Positions 34,405-45,037 of a stretch of 64,000 nucleotides of DNA are shown here, piece after piece; the first letter of the stretch is position 1, and every line of letters starts with the position of its first letter. The stretch lies in the NCBI GenBank assembly GCA_025618425.1, contig CM046842.1:32005885-32069884 (forward strand), written 5' to 3'. The notes under the pieces are model-generated. The model searched no databases, had not been told where the DNA came from, and was given only the letters and a program-made list of their open reading frames with translations. Made by a program: the position numbers and the translations under genes. This stretch comes from Heliocidaris tuberculata (lineage: Eukaryota > Echinodermata > Echinoidea > Camarodonta > Echinometridae).

Positions 34405-34621
34405 GTAAGTTTTGGGGGCAGTTTTTGTTCTTTAAAATATACCATGTCTGAAAATAAGAGCTGTACTTTTTGTTACTCTAGTATGATTTAGAACGTGTCA
34501 AAATCCTTGATGAAGCGCAAAATAGCCATTTTTGTTATTTATTTAAACTATTTGCATGCTTTCCAGAGAAAAGTTCCTTTCAGAGTTATGTCCAAATTTT
34601 CATGTCTCAGCAGTTAGTCTG

Positions 34622-36019
34622 GGAGCCTGTCCCGAAATAGTCACCCCATTTTACCCATAAGATTTGACCCCTTAAAGTTGCTTAGACCATCTAAGTGATT
34701 GACAAAAAGGTTGTCAGCCTGAACGTAGCCGACGGGTTTAGCTCCCAGAGCCCCCAAAAGAGACCCCAAAGTCGGGTCGATTTCACCCCATCTCCCCCAT
34801 GCACCAAACTTTGTCAGTAGGAAGCAGTATGACTGGACATTATAAAACACAAAAAACTGACAAAAATTTCCGTCGGGATGGGGTGTCAGACGGCCCCTAA
34901 AAATTGGGGTAAATTTTTCCCCTTGAAGGCCAGGGACCAAATTTTGTCAGAAGGAAGAGCTATGGATGTACATTCCAAAAATATAAAAACTGACAAAATT
35001 GTCCATCGGGAAGGGTGTGTCAGACCCCCTGGAATGAAAACCCCAAAGTGCCCTTTGACAACGTTTTGAGTATTATAATTTTCTTGTGGTGCAAATTGGT
35101 GTTAATTGGTCTTTTGATTAATAAATTATTAAATTGTGAAAAATGTATTGCTTTTTCAAAAGTAGCCAAAAAATACTGTCAGGATTATGTAAACACACCC
35201 ATTGTCGATCTGACAAGGCATAATAGAGAAGCTTGCTTGGTATCTGTCTAATTAACACATGAATAGTACATACCACAGATACCTGAAAAGCTCTTCTATT
35301 ATGCCTTGTCAAAGAGGTGAAGAGGGACAATGGGTGTGTTTACATAATCCTGACAATATATTTTAGCTACTTTTGAGAAAGCAATACATTTTTCAGAATT
35401 TAATAATTCATTAATCAAAAGACCAATTAACACCAATTTGCACCACAAGAAGATTATAATTCTCAAAATTATGTTATAAAAGTTTGCATTGAATTGAATA
35501 AAAGACTTTTGAGTTATCATAGTCAGAAGGTAAGAAAATGTTTTTTCTTTACATACAGAGCATTTTGGGGGGCAAAACATTGTCAAAGGGCACTTTGGGG
35601 TTTCTATTTCTGGGGGTCTGACACCCCCTTCCCGATGGACAATTTTGTCAGTTCTTATATTTTTGGAATGTACATCTATAGCTCTTCCTTCTGACAAAAT
35701 TTGATCCCTGGCCTTCAAGGGGAAAAATTTACCCCAATTTTTAGGGGCCGTCTGACACCCCATCCCGACGGAATTTTTTGTCAGTTTTGTGTGTTTTGTA
35801 ATGTCCAGTCATACTGCTTCCTACTGACAAAGTTTGGTGCATGGGGGAGATGGGGTGAAATCGACCCGATTTGGGGGTTTCTTTTGGGGGCTCTGGGAGC
35901 TAAACCCGGCAGCTATGTTCAGGCTGACAACATTTTTGTCGATGACTTAGATGGTCTAAGTAAGTTTAAGGAGTCAAAAATTATGGGTAAAATGGGGTGA
36001 CTATTTCTGGACAGGCTCC
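34622..36019. mobile_element. 1.4-kb foldback element inside a glycosyltransferase intron
   Basis: The left arm 34622-35247 and right arm 35275-36019 are inverse copies, about 90% alike by eye, with a 27-nt loop. The ends read GGAGCCTGTCC and GGACAGGCTCC. The right arm has about 110 extra bases near 35470-35580. Each arm also has an internal direct duplication of about 130 bp (CCAAACTTTGTCAG at 34804, CCAAATTTTGTCAG at 34938). Mirror-image frames of about 60-150 codons on both strands follow the inverted repeat and are not genes. Confidence 0.9.
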
Positions 36020-36276
36020 TGGCCTAAGTGAAACTGTTTTCCATGTGTGAATGTTATTGTTTTCAGTATACTTTCTGTTTGAGAGGCAATTCAAAGGGAT
36101 CTGTTAAATCGAACTCTTGGTCATTAAATCATTTGTAAATAGGTAGAGCCGAATACCAAGTGCTATAATTCCAGAATCATATCAACATATTTTTGAGAAA
36201 GCTAAAAACGTCTTATAGCCAGCTTAGCTATTGTCCCAACCTCATTGATTCGCTGATCCCTTTTCCTTCACTGCAG

Positions 36277-36501
36277 ACTCATGTACGGGGCGCTCTTTGG
36301 CGGAGTGGTCGGGGTATCAGCAGAGCAGATGAAGAAATCCAACGGTTACTCCAATGTATATTGGGGGTGGGGTGGAGAGGATGACGATATACGGTCAAGA
36401 CTCAATAAGATGGAATATAAAATTCACCGAGCTTCGGGGGAGGGCTATTATAAGACGCTAAAACATAAGAAGAAGACGGCTGGCGAAATCTGCACTGAAA
36501 G
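36277..36501 (+). CDS. B4GALT-like: Beta-1,4-Gal/GalNAc transferase, exon C (donor and acceptor site)
   Basis: Acceptor cactgcag|ACTC; donor AAAG|GTAAGC; phase 2 at both ends. It encodes LMYGALFGGVVGVSAEQM, then YWGWGGEDDD, the family signature containing the flexible-loop Trp314 and catalytic Asp318 of bovine B4GALT1. Counting back 25 residues from that Trp without gaps puts Leu where B4GALT1 has Tyr289; Leu or Ile there permits UDP-GalNAc use. In TLKHKKK the metal-ligand His347 is kept, while the Met344 position is Thr. The exon spans what vertebrate genes split into exons 4 and 5 (recalled, not checked). Confidence 0.95.
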
Positions 36502-37035
36502 GTAAGCAAATGCAAACAGAAATCGAAATAAATCTGAATAAAAAAGATATAAACCAGAAACATGCTCAAAGGCCTCGTCCTATAAATTAGACAATGATTA
36601 TATTTGGACACATGCAAGTCATTATATATTTTGTTTCAAAATTTATACTTAGAAATAGCTTGCTCAAAGCAACCTTCAACTAAAAGTTTTCAGAGATTTT
36701 TAAGTGTCCTGCTAGAGAAGTTGTTAAATTCAAATTACGAACTAGGCCAGCAGACAAAAGGTCAGAGTTCTCAAAACAAGTGGAGGGTACTGAGATTTCC
36801 TAATTATTTTTGGAATGTAGGTCTATAATCGTTATTCTTTGTTTGATAAGAAAATATGTTGGGCCTACGTATAGGGGCTATATATATATAAATAATTGTG
36901 AGAAATGAAAATGAGAGAACAATGGTTGCGTAGCTTAAATCAAAGTTCCCCTGAGATGTTCTCTCATTTTCATTTCGCACAATTATACTTATTTCCACGA
37001 GAGTTGCCAAAGCTGTTGTATATGTTATTTCCTTA

Positions 37036-37095
<60 letters not shown>

Positions 37096-37212
37096 ATTTG
37101 ATTTAATGTAATGTAAATCATCATACTACATGTTATATAGTCTCAGACATATTAGACAATATTTTGATCAGGATAGTATGAAAACAATTGCTCATGCATG
37201 CATCACTAGCAA
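36502..37212. other. Intron with (TA)n at 37040-37092
   Basis: Intron sequence holding a 53-bp TA microsatellite, followed by 'tttgatttgattt', a possible LINE tail on the minus strand. No exon is seen. Confidence 0.6.
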
Positions 37213-37740
37213 GTAAGATTATTGAAATGGGTTATTGTATGGACTCCCTGACTTTCAAATAGCACGACTGCAGCGGGTCCAAAACCTCTGTGCAAGACTG
37301 ATTTGTGGATGCTCCAAATTCTCAAGGATCACCCCTGTTTTGAGAGATCTGCACTGGCTACCAGTGCGACAAAGAATATCTTTTAAAATCCTGTTGATTG
37401 TCTATAAAGCTCTAATTGGTCAAGCCCCTAAATATATTGTGGAACTGTTACAACTCAAAGTTCGCAAACATACCCACAAGCTGCGCAGTTCTCAAGATAC
37501 TTTATTACTGCAAACCCCATCGTATGAAACAAAAATAAACTTAGGAGATCGGGCATTTGTCTGCGCAGCCCCCAAACTGTGGAACAACTTACCGTTAGAA
37601 ATCAGGAAATCACCAACTGTAAATACTTTCAAATCAAAACTAAAAAAAGCATATCTGTCATTTAAGTACTCACCATAGTTATAAGCACATCAGGAGCTCT
37701 TGCAGCGCAGTAGAATATATATACATAGTTTCTGCGTTTT
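37213..37740 (+). pseudogene. CR1/L2-like LINE ORF2 C-terminal fragment, open frame intact
   Basis: The frame to the stop at 37678 encodes LQRVQNLCARLI, ITPVLRDLHWLPVRQRI, FKILLIVYKAL, DRAFVCAAPKLWNNLP and a closing FKSKLKKAYL helix. This is the classic C-terminal block of CR1/L2/jockey-type ORF2. It has no frameshift over about 155 codons, so this copy is younger than the others here. It is 5'-truncated without the catalytic domain and lies in the last glycosyltransferase intron. Confidence 0.85.
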
Positions 37741-37759
37741 ATAAATCATTATTATTAAT

Positions 37760-38215
37760 ATTATTATTATTATTTATTTATTTTTCCGATTCTAAATAAT
37801 CGTACATGATACATATTGATTCAAAGATTAAACATAAAGCAATGTAATAACTTTGTATATATATCAAACTAACAATACAAAGATAAGGTTATTAAGAGGA
37901 GTACAAAAGTAATTTACACAAACGGATCGTAATTGACTTAACCCGTTAACTACTGAATTATGTAACTCTCATAGGCTTTATACAGAAGCCACTCGGTTCC
38001 CGTAGTCTATGGGTTAACATATACAATGAAACGGAGGGGCATCCTAAGAAGGCAATAAGACTAGGGGATTCTTTCATTTCTTAATCTAAAGAGTTCCATT
38101 ACATGGAACCTGAAAAAACAAAGGTGTTTTGTGCAAAGAGTGTTCTTGTTAGAGGTAAGTGGCAACGTGCCTTGTCTCTTTGGATATTTATGTACGGTGT
38201 TGCTCTTTCGAAACA
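37760..38215 (-). pseudogene. LINE 3' end and C-terminal fragment, minus strand
   Basis: On the minus strand CHLPLTRTLFAQNTFVFSGS and then (after a stop) WNSL, EMKESPSL match the ORF2 tail of the 10966 family. The 3' UTR runs towards 37760. A 50-bp (TA)n at 38224-38273 marks the upstream break. Confidence 0.65.
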
Positions 38216-38221
38216 TATCGT

Positions 38222-38274
<53 letters not shown>

Positions 38275-38276
<2 letters not shown>

Positions 38277-39289
38277 GTGATGATGTTGAGTCTACTTTTA
38301 CCATTCGCTTTGGTTTGGGTGATATAGAACATAGTGGGATGAATTCAAACCAAAGATGACGCAGGATACTCAGGAAATTTAAGCTTTCGTCTTTCGAACT
38401 TCTTCAGAAATTTATTCTGAAACAGTTATAAAGAGAAGATACAATCACTAAGAAAGGCATGACAAAAACTAACGAAACACTAAGTGTGTGAGAATAATTC
38501 ACATAATACAAAGAGAAGACACAATCATTCAAAAATTGATGGACTACATGTAATATTACTGTCAGTAGAAATATCATGTAAAAAAACTGAAATTTCAAAT
38601 GAATTATAATAAAGCCGACATACCTGTCGTAGACAGAAGTGATGCCAAGGTCTTGTTGAATTCCTTGAATAATGTTAATAGTTTTGATAGTTTTGAGTTG
38701 CTTAGATACCCACTGGTGTTAAAAAAGCGTACTGCGCTTTGCCATTGCGCATGTGTTGCCATGGGTAATATCATGAATATTCATTAAATACCTGAAATGC
38801 ACCAAGTGCATATATTTGAGAGTAAACAAATCACCGAGTTCATACAACATTCTACTTTTATATATAGCGAAAGAGGTTGTACCATGTATGTATATGTATA
38901 TGTAGTATGTACAGCCTTCGAGACAATTATTAGACCAGCTCCATTTGGGGGCATATAGGCAGTGTTAAAGGGAGCCACCACTCGATATCCATGTACGTTC
39001 AATTTCATTCGTTTGCCCCTATTGCAAGGCCGTGCATAGCAACAATCTTGGAGCAGCAAACAAAATTGCCGTCAAGGTTGGGGTGGTTTGTCAGTTGGGT
39101 TGTTCTGTTCGTCTTTCTTCGGTCGAATGCGTGCTGCATACACACAATTCACGCTTTATATTACCCGAGCCGGGCCAAGCTCCAAAACACCACGATTGGC
39201 GACTTTTCGCTCCCTTGAAGTCCATTATCTATGAAACTGGGAAATGATTATTAACAGCGAATTCATGATTAATAGGCTACTACACCCCC
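38275..39289. other. Intron sequence, no exon recognised
   Basis: Unique-looking AT-rich sequence within the last intron. No repeat or coding family stands out. Confidence 0.4.
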
Positions 39290-40010
39290 GTCCAATATAA
39301 CTGCCTCTATGACAATTACCCGAGGACAATTACCACTAGGACAAATACAGCCAGGACAGATTGCCTTGGGCCAATTTCTCCAGATAATTACCCCACCTCC
39401 CCAAATTCCCTATGAGAGAGGGTTTTGGACCACCCAATCGACTATAAATGTCAAAAAGGATGATTGTCTATTGTTATGTCTTGGTCTGAGCTCTACTGCC
39501 TGGGTATTATTCTACTGAGAACATTGTGAGTGACATAAGCATTTATAAAGACGAAAGAAAATTAAAGTTATCACACAATGAAAGATTCTAGCAACATAAA
39601 TGAGCTGCTGTGAGGAGAAAAAAATCAACACTTTGTGGACAGTATGTCAAGAGGCATGGATGCTATAATCAAAGTTAATGTAGCAATTTCCACCCAGAAT
39701 TGCCTCTAGAGGATTGAACATGGCTTCTTCAAACTATCAGGCATACCACCTGGATGATTATTCCTAGAGAACTACTGCCAGGACATTTATTCCAAACCCC
39801 TACCACTGGACAATTTCTCCAGGAGAATTACTCTCTACGACATTAACGTTAGTGGTTCTGTCAAAGTATCTTTCCGTTGGGGTGGCCTTTGATGTCCTTC
39901 AGGGATAATTATGAGGGGGTAATTGTCCTAGGGTTCATTACACTAATGGTAATTGTCCGAGGGGTTAGTTATTATAGGGGGTAATCATTTTAGGGAGTAG
40001 TCGTCCACTT
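39290..40010. mobile_element. Foldback of GGACAATTACC words
   Basis: The left part repeats GGACAATTACC-like words (39315, 39330, 39345 and others). The right part carries the inverse GGTAATTGTCC (39920-40000), and the ends pair as CGAGGACAATTACCACTAG / CTAATGGTAATTGTCCGAG. It is a non-coding foldback inside the last intron. The exact ends are uncertain. Confidence 0.65.
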
Positions 40011-40109
40011 GTGAGTAAGCTCGTAAAATTTGTTTTGAAAGTTCCTTTACCGATGAAGCTAACACTTCCAATATAGGCCTTTAAAAGGAGCTGGTCTAAT
40101 TCCCCCCAG

Positions 40110-40158
40110 GGTGTATATGTATATGTATGTGTATATGTATATATGTATATGTATGTGT

Positions 40159-40199
<41 letters not shown>

Positions 40200-40217
40200 A
40201 TTATGTATATGTATATA
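40110..40217. repeat. (TATATG)n microsatellite
   Basis: About 108 bp of GTATAT/TATGTA repeats, 175 bp upstream of the last coding exon. Confidence 0.9.
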
Positions 40218-40391
40218 TGGTATTCTTAATATTTCCTTACGAATGGCGCCTACTTTAACATGTTGCTCATTTTCACCTGGAGCGTGAAAAGAAGAATACG
40301 CCAGTCGCTGAAGCATTATGGCCTATAATCACAGTATTTTATTTCATTTAACGTATCTTATTTGTTTGTTTGTTTGTATTTCATTTTGCAG

Positions 40392-40545
40392 GCATTGCTT
40401 ATTAAAGCATTACGCTGAACGTATGGCATGGGATGGTATTAGCAACACACATTACAACGCAAACGTGACGCTTAACCTTCTCTTCACACACATAGCAGTG
40501 GATGTCAGGAAAGAAGAATGGAACACTTATAAATGCAAGAAATAA
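40392..40545 (+). CDS. B4GALT-like: Beta-1,4-Gal/GalNAc transferase, terminal coding exon
   Basis: Acceptor cattttgcag|GCATTG, entering in phase 2. It encodes HCLLKHYAERMAWDGISN, then a region ending FTHIAVDV, and stops with TAA at 40543-40545. It aligns without gaps to the B4GALT1 C-terminus (FDRIAHTKETMLSDGLNSL ... TQITVDI), and the intron position is shared. The sequence NVT inside is a possible N-glycosylation site. The four exons together give 227 residues, a complete catalytic core from the first UDP-binding strand onward. Confidence 0.95.
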
Positions 40546-40603
40546 CGTGATGATGTAGTGCCCCGTTCGCTCCTGTAGCAGTAAACCGTCGACAAATGAC
40601 GAA

Positions 40604-40609
40604 AATAAA
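40604..40609 (+). promoter_or_regulatory. Possible polyadenylation signal AATAAA
   Basis: AATAAA lies 58 bp after the stop codon of the glycosyltransferase. That would make a short 3' UTR, and later signals are equally possible. Confidence 0.35.
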
Positions 40610-40738
40610 GAAAAAATAACGCCGCAGCAAAATGAAATTTCACTTGTAAAAAAATGGCAAATGTGAAATGGACAAGAGTAGCTGCGAGCTACATGAGTTC
40701 ATAATGTACTTTGATCTGTGTGTTGAACCAACTACGCT

Positions 40739-41152
40739 TTAACCCTTTCAGGACAGGAATTATTTAAGAGCTATATTGATCACATTTTGTTCTTCAAATT
40801 GGCAACATTAATATTTTTCTTTTAGTGCTACATGGTTCTAGTAAGGTGTTATGTCTTTGAAAACAATACATGGTTGATAATTTTGTCGAAAAGTTGAAAA
40901 AATTTCCAATTTCGGTTTTAAAACAATGATTTTGAACCTCTTAATGTTGCCAATTTAAGGATTTTAAAGCTTTTTCTCGCTTTTAAAATTCCTGGCATCA
41001 AAGGCAATATGGTTATGCAACAAAAATGGACACAGTGTGTGCAGAAATTTTTTGCTCTTTCTACTCATGGAACTGGTACATTTTTTAGAGCTCTGAATCA
41101 AAAGTTATTGAGCCAAACCACAAAATGTGGTCAATTGCCTCGAAAGGGTTAA
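40739..41152 (+). mobile_element. piggyBac-like MITE with TTAA duplication, copy 2
   Basis: TTAA at both ends, CCCTTTCAGGACAGG at the left and CGAAAGGG at the right. Same family as 30111, in the opposite orientation. Confidence 0.92.
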
Positions 41153-41716
41153 AGTCATTTTATTTTACCGCGGTATTTTTTGAGGCGGTTTACCGCTCCT
41201 TGTGAGAATGAGGCTTGACTGGTTGATATGCTGCTGGTTCAAATCTTCCACCTGACCATGGTTAGGTTTCTACTTCTGCCACTTTCTTTCAAAGTACAGT
41301 TTGATTACAATGGCCCCATCTTATAACAAGTTGCGGATGATTCTCCTACATCAATGTCCATTATCAAAAAAAAAATTCCGTATTAATCTAAAGTTAAAGT
41401 TGCGATCGATTCGAAGCAATCGCTACTATTTAGAAGGCGGGGTACTTAACTCCAAATTACCTTTACTGTCACGTGATATTGGTAGAAAATGTGAATGACG
41501 TACTTTGTCAAATGGCATTGTGGGTAACACATGTGAACTGACCTATTCGCTGCAGCTATCGAAATGTGAATATCGTTGGCTGTAGCACTTCCCTATGTAG
41601 TCTGTGATCATTATGACGTCATTATGAAAATGAACCCACGTGACTACAAAAAAGGTTGCCAAAGAGCCATTATCCAATGCTTATAATTATGAAAAGGTGA
41701 AATTATCTTGTCTGGT
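41153..41716. other. No gene seen
   Basis: Mixed sequence between two MITE copies, including a short palindrome-like run (ttaccgcggtatttttt... gcggtttaccgc) at 41164-41200. It may include downstream transcribed sequence of the glycosyltransferase gene. Confidence 0.35.
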
Positions 41717-42132
41717 TTAACCCTTTCAGGACAGGAATTATTTCAGGGCTAAATTGATCACATTTTGTTCTTCAAATTGGCAACAATAATATTTTTCTTT
41801 TAGTACTACAAGATTGTAATAAGGGGTAATGTCTTTGAAAACAATATACATGTCTAAAAGAATTGGCGAAAAGTTGAAAAAGTTGCCAATTTTGATAAAA
41901 AACAATGATTTCGAACCTCTCAATGTGTTGCCAATTAAAGGATTTTAAATCTTATTCTCCTTTTTAAAATTCCTGGGATCAAACGCAATATTTTCATGTA
42001 ACAAAAATGGACACGGTGTGTGCAGAAATTTTTGCTCTTGCTACTCATGTATCTGGTATATTTTTCAGGGCCCTGAATCAAAAGTTATTGAGCCCAACCA
42101 CAAAATGTGGTCAATTGTCTCGAAAGGGTTAA
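41717..42132 (+). mobile_element. piggyBac-like MITE with TTAA duplication, copy 3
   Basis: TTAA flanks; ends CCCTTTC and GAAAGGG. Very similar to copies 2 and 4 throughout. Confidence 0.92.
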
Positions 42133-42468
42133 TAGGAGCCGTTCTCAAATCACTGATAATAAAAATGATAACCATTAATGAGTCTCATGAAGTTTTTTGT
42201 AGAATGGTATTAATCCGCTGCGTTGCTCACGAATCACGATCATGCATTATAGAAAAGCTAAATATGATTGTTAGTTTTCATCTCTCTCGTTTTCTTTTCT
42301 TTTTTGGTGTTCTTCTTCCAATATCATTTTTTTTCTTGCACGCTTTCTCTTTCGCTGTGTAATCATCCCCCGACTCCCCCCCCCCCCCCCCCGCTTCATT
42401 GTCTTAGCTAAGGGGGCACATGTTCTACCCATCCCCCTTGATTGGCGAAAATGTGTTGAAAAAGGGAA

Positions 42469-42500
<32 letters not shown>

Positions 42501-43089
42501 GAGGAAGAGAAAGAAAGAATCTGCATTTCTGTCACCGGATAAGACCCGCACCCCGACCCCACCCCCCCCCCCCCCCCCGACGAATATGCTCACGTCAATG
42601 GCTTGACCAATACGCTTGTGTTTAGATTAATCTTCTTTTTTTACATGTTATTTGAATGAAGGTGATCATATTAATCTCTTCCCCTCTGAATTAATATCAT
42701 TTCTACCCCTACTACTTCTATAATCATCATTCTCTCCTTGTACAGTATTGTAGATAGATTCTTGTTAGTTTTTTTTTTATTTGTAAAATATTGTTGTTTG
42801 AAATTTATTATAGAAGTGCTTATTCATCGCATTTTTTCCCACTGAATTACGACTGTAAATAGAGCTTCTACTTTCATTAATTCTAAACAACCTTGATTAT
42901 ATACTGTATTGACGACCTTAACAATATAAGTGTATTTCTTCTTTGTAAGTACGATGTGTATATCTACAATCTGTACAATTTGTGTGTGCAAATTAGGCCC
43001 TTGAAGTCATGAGTTTGTGCAATATCTTGATACTATGACGTGGTATATAGTCATTAACATATTATAGCAGGTACTGTTTAAAGGGATGT
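42133..43089. other. No gene seen; C- and G-run patches
   Basis: Contains C-runs at 42374-42392 and 42562-42578 with a (GA)n/G-run between them (42467-42500), then AT-rich sequence. Confidence 0.4.
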
Positions 43090-43174
43090 CTGCGTCGCTG
43101 TCTGCGTTTGCAGTACATGTACATGTGGAAATCTGATGATTAAGAGCTTTGTACTGGATGATATTGAACATATA

Positions 43175-43279
43175 CAGGGGCGGATCCAGAGGGTCCGGAC
43201 CCCCCCCCCCTTTTTTTTTTCCTGTCCTAGATTATTAGTGACTTTAACCCCCTTTTTCTTTTTTTGATAACAACTTTAG

Positions 43280-43323
<44 letters not shown>

Positions 43324-43414
43324 ATTGCTTTGTTAGAATTATGATGGTCATTTTACCCCTACTATTTGTTTGGGAACTGGACCTCTCATCTGGAGGATCC
43401 TGGAGCCGCTCCTG
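43175..43414. mobile_element. hAT-like MITE, CAGGGGCGGATCC ends, with (TTG)n
   Basis: The left end CAGGGGCGGATCCAGAGG and right end GGATCCTGGAGCCGCTCCTG are imperfect inverses. The interior has a C-run and a 45-bp (TTG)n at 43279-43323. CAG...CTG ends suggest hAT (inference); no clean target duplication was found. Confidence 0.6.
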
Positions 43415-44060
43415 ATTATTATAGACCTATTAGCTAGTATTTATCAAGAATGTCTTATTTGCCTAGATAAGCTCTTCTTCATATTTAAAAAAAATAAATA
43501 AAATCGTGAATGAAAATTAGCAGACACTATCTAAGATTATGTATTGATTGCATTGAGTCATGTGATTTTCTGCGCATTGACTGCGTATGAAGTACATGTA
43601 TATTATTGAGCAAATATGATGATCAAAGACAGTACACAATGTTGATGTATTGGCTAGTATTTATTTGAAAATAGTATAATCTGCCTAGATAAGGGCTTCT
43701 TCGTAAACTTCATGATGAAATTGTGAATGAAACTTAGCAAACACTATGTAAAAGAATGTACAGATTGCATTGATTGTGACCTGTCTGCGTTTAAAGTGAA
43801 ATGTTTATTTGCAAAGGTGATCGGAGTGCTTTGTACTGGATGATAAAGTACACAGTTTTGATCAATTAGCTAGTATTTATTATAGAGTATAATCATGCTC
43901 ATCTACCTAGATAACTGCTTCTTCGTACATTAAAAAAAAATGAAATTATGAATGAAGCTTAGCAGACACTCTTTGAAAGAATCAGTGATTGCATTGATTG
44001 CGTACTGTCTGCATTTCAAGTAAATGTACATGTTCAGAGATGAATATCTAAGAGCTTTAA

Positions 44061-44476
44061 TTAACCCTTTCAGGACAGGAATTATTTATGGGCTAAATTG
44101 ATCACATTTTGTTCTTCAAATTGGCAACAATAATATTTTTCTTTTAGTGCTTCAAGATTGTAATAAGGGGTAATGTCTTTGAAAACAATATACATGGTTA
44201 AAAGAATTGTCGAAAAGTTGAAAAAGTTGCCAATTTCGATAAAAAACAATGATTTTGAACCTCTCAATGTGTTGCCAATTTAAGGATTTTAAAGCTTATT
44301 CTCCTTTTTAAAATTCCTGGGATCAAACGCAATATGGTCATGTAACAAAAATGGACATAGTGTGTGCAGAAATTTTTGCTCTTTCTACTCATGCATCTGG
44401 TATATTTTTTAGAGCTCTGAATCAAAAGTTATTGAGCCAAACCACAAAATGTGGTCAATTGTCTTGAAAGGGTTAA
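44061..44476 (+). mobile_element. piggyBac-like MITE with TTAA duplication, copy 4
   Basis: TTAA flanks; same family as copies 1-3. It sits inside the fourth unit of the 220-bp tandem array, so insertion came after the array formed. Confidence 0.92.
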
Positions 44477-44895
44477 ACTGAATGATTAAGTACACAATGT
44501 TTATCTACTAGCTAGTATTTATTGTAAGAGCGTAATTTTCCGTGGTGTAAATAAAACAACCAATCATAATCAATTTACAGTCTGTGAATTGATATTAAAA
44601 TCACCTGATATCGAATTTAGAATTATGAGACGAAAAAAAAAAATGTGAGATGACTTCCTTCAGTCTCACTTTTATAAACAATTGATGGTGATAATGTTTG
44701 TTGTTGTTGTTGATTTGTAGGTAAGAAGAAAAATGTTCAGTTACTTTAAACAAGGTGTGATGACCATAATACTGTGTGAGAACATGTGATAAGGTATTTA
44801 TGACGTAATGTTCAATTCCAAAATGTTATTGTGTTAACCCACTGGTTACGGGAACCGGGTGGACCCTGTATTAGATCTATGGGAAAGAGAGAAAT

Positions 44896-45037
44896 CAGGG
44901 GAGCGTTTCATCAAGCATTTTGTCAGTGACTTTTACTGACAAATTTGCTCTCAGCCAATCAGATGCAAGGATTTCAATAGCTTATAACACTTGTCGGAAA
45001 AAATATCCGACAAATCCTTTCATGAAACGCTCCCCTG
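44896..45037. mobile_element. Palindromic MITE, CAGGGGAGCGTTTCATC type, copy 3 (reverse)
   Basis: The ends CAGGGGAGCGTTTCAT and ATGAAACGCTCCCCTG pair. The core is inverted relative to copies 1, 2, 4 and 5 (gatttcaatagcttataac). Confidence 0.85.

Larger units (their letters stand above)
43090..44560 (+). repeat. Tandem array, about 220-bp unit, four copies, two of them interrupted
   Basis: The words 'tgattgcattgattgcg', 'gtactggatgat', 'tagctagtatttat' and 'agataagggcttcttcgta' recur in order. 'Ctagtatttat' is near 43431, 43653, 43867 and 44511, a spacing of 216-220 bp, except the last (about 642), which equals one unit plus the 416-bp MITE inside it. The first unit is interrupted by a hAT-like MITE (43175-43414). 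Confidence 0.8.

Noticed and set aside
34641..36000. Frames of 60-154 codons on both strands with similar peptides
   Set aside because: They mirror each other because of the foldback arms; no domain and no splice context.
42018..42362. 114-codon frame
   Set aside because: It begins inside a MITE copy and ends in CT-rich low complexity.
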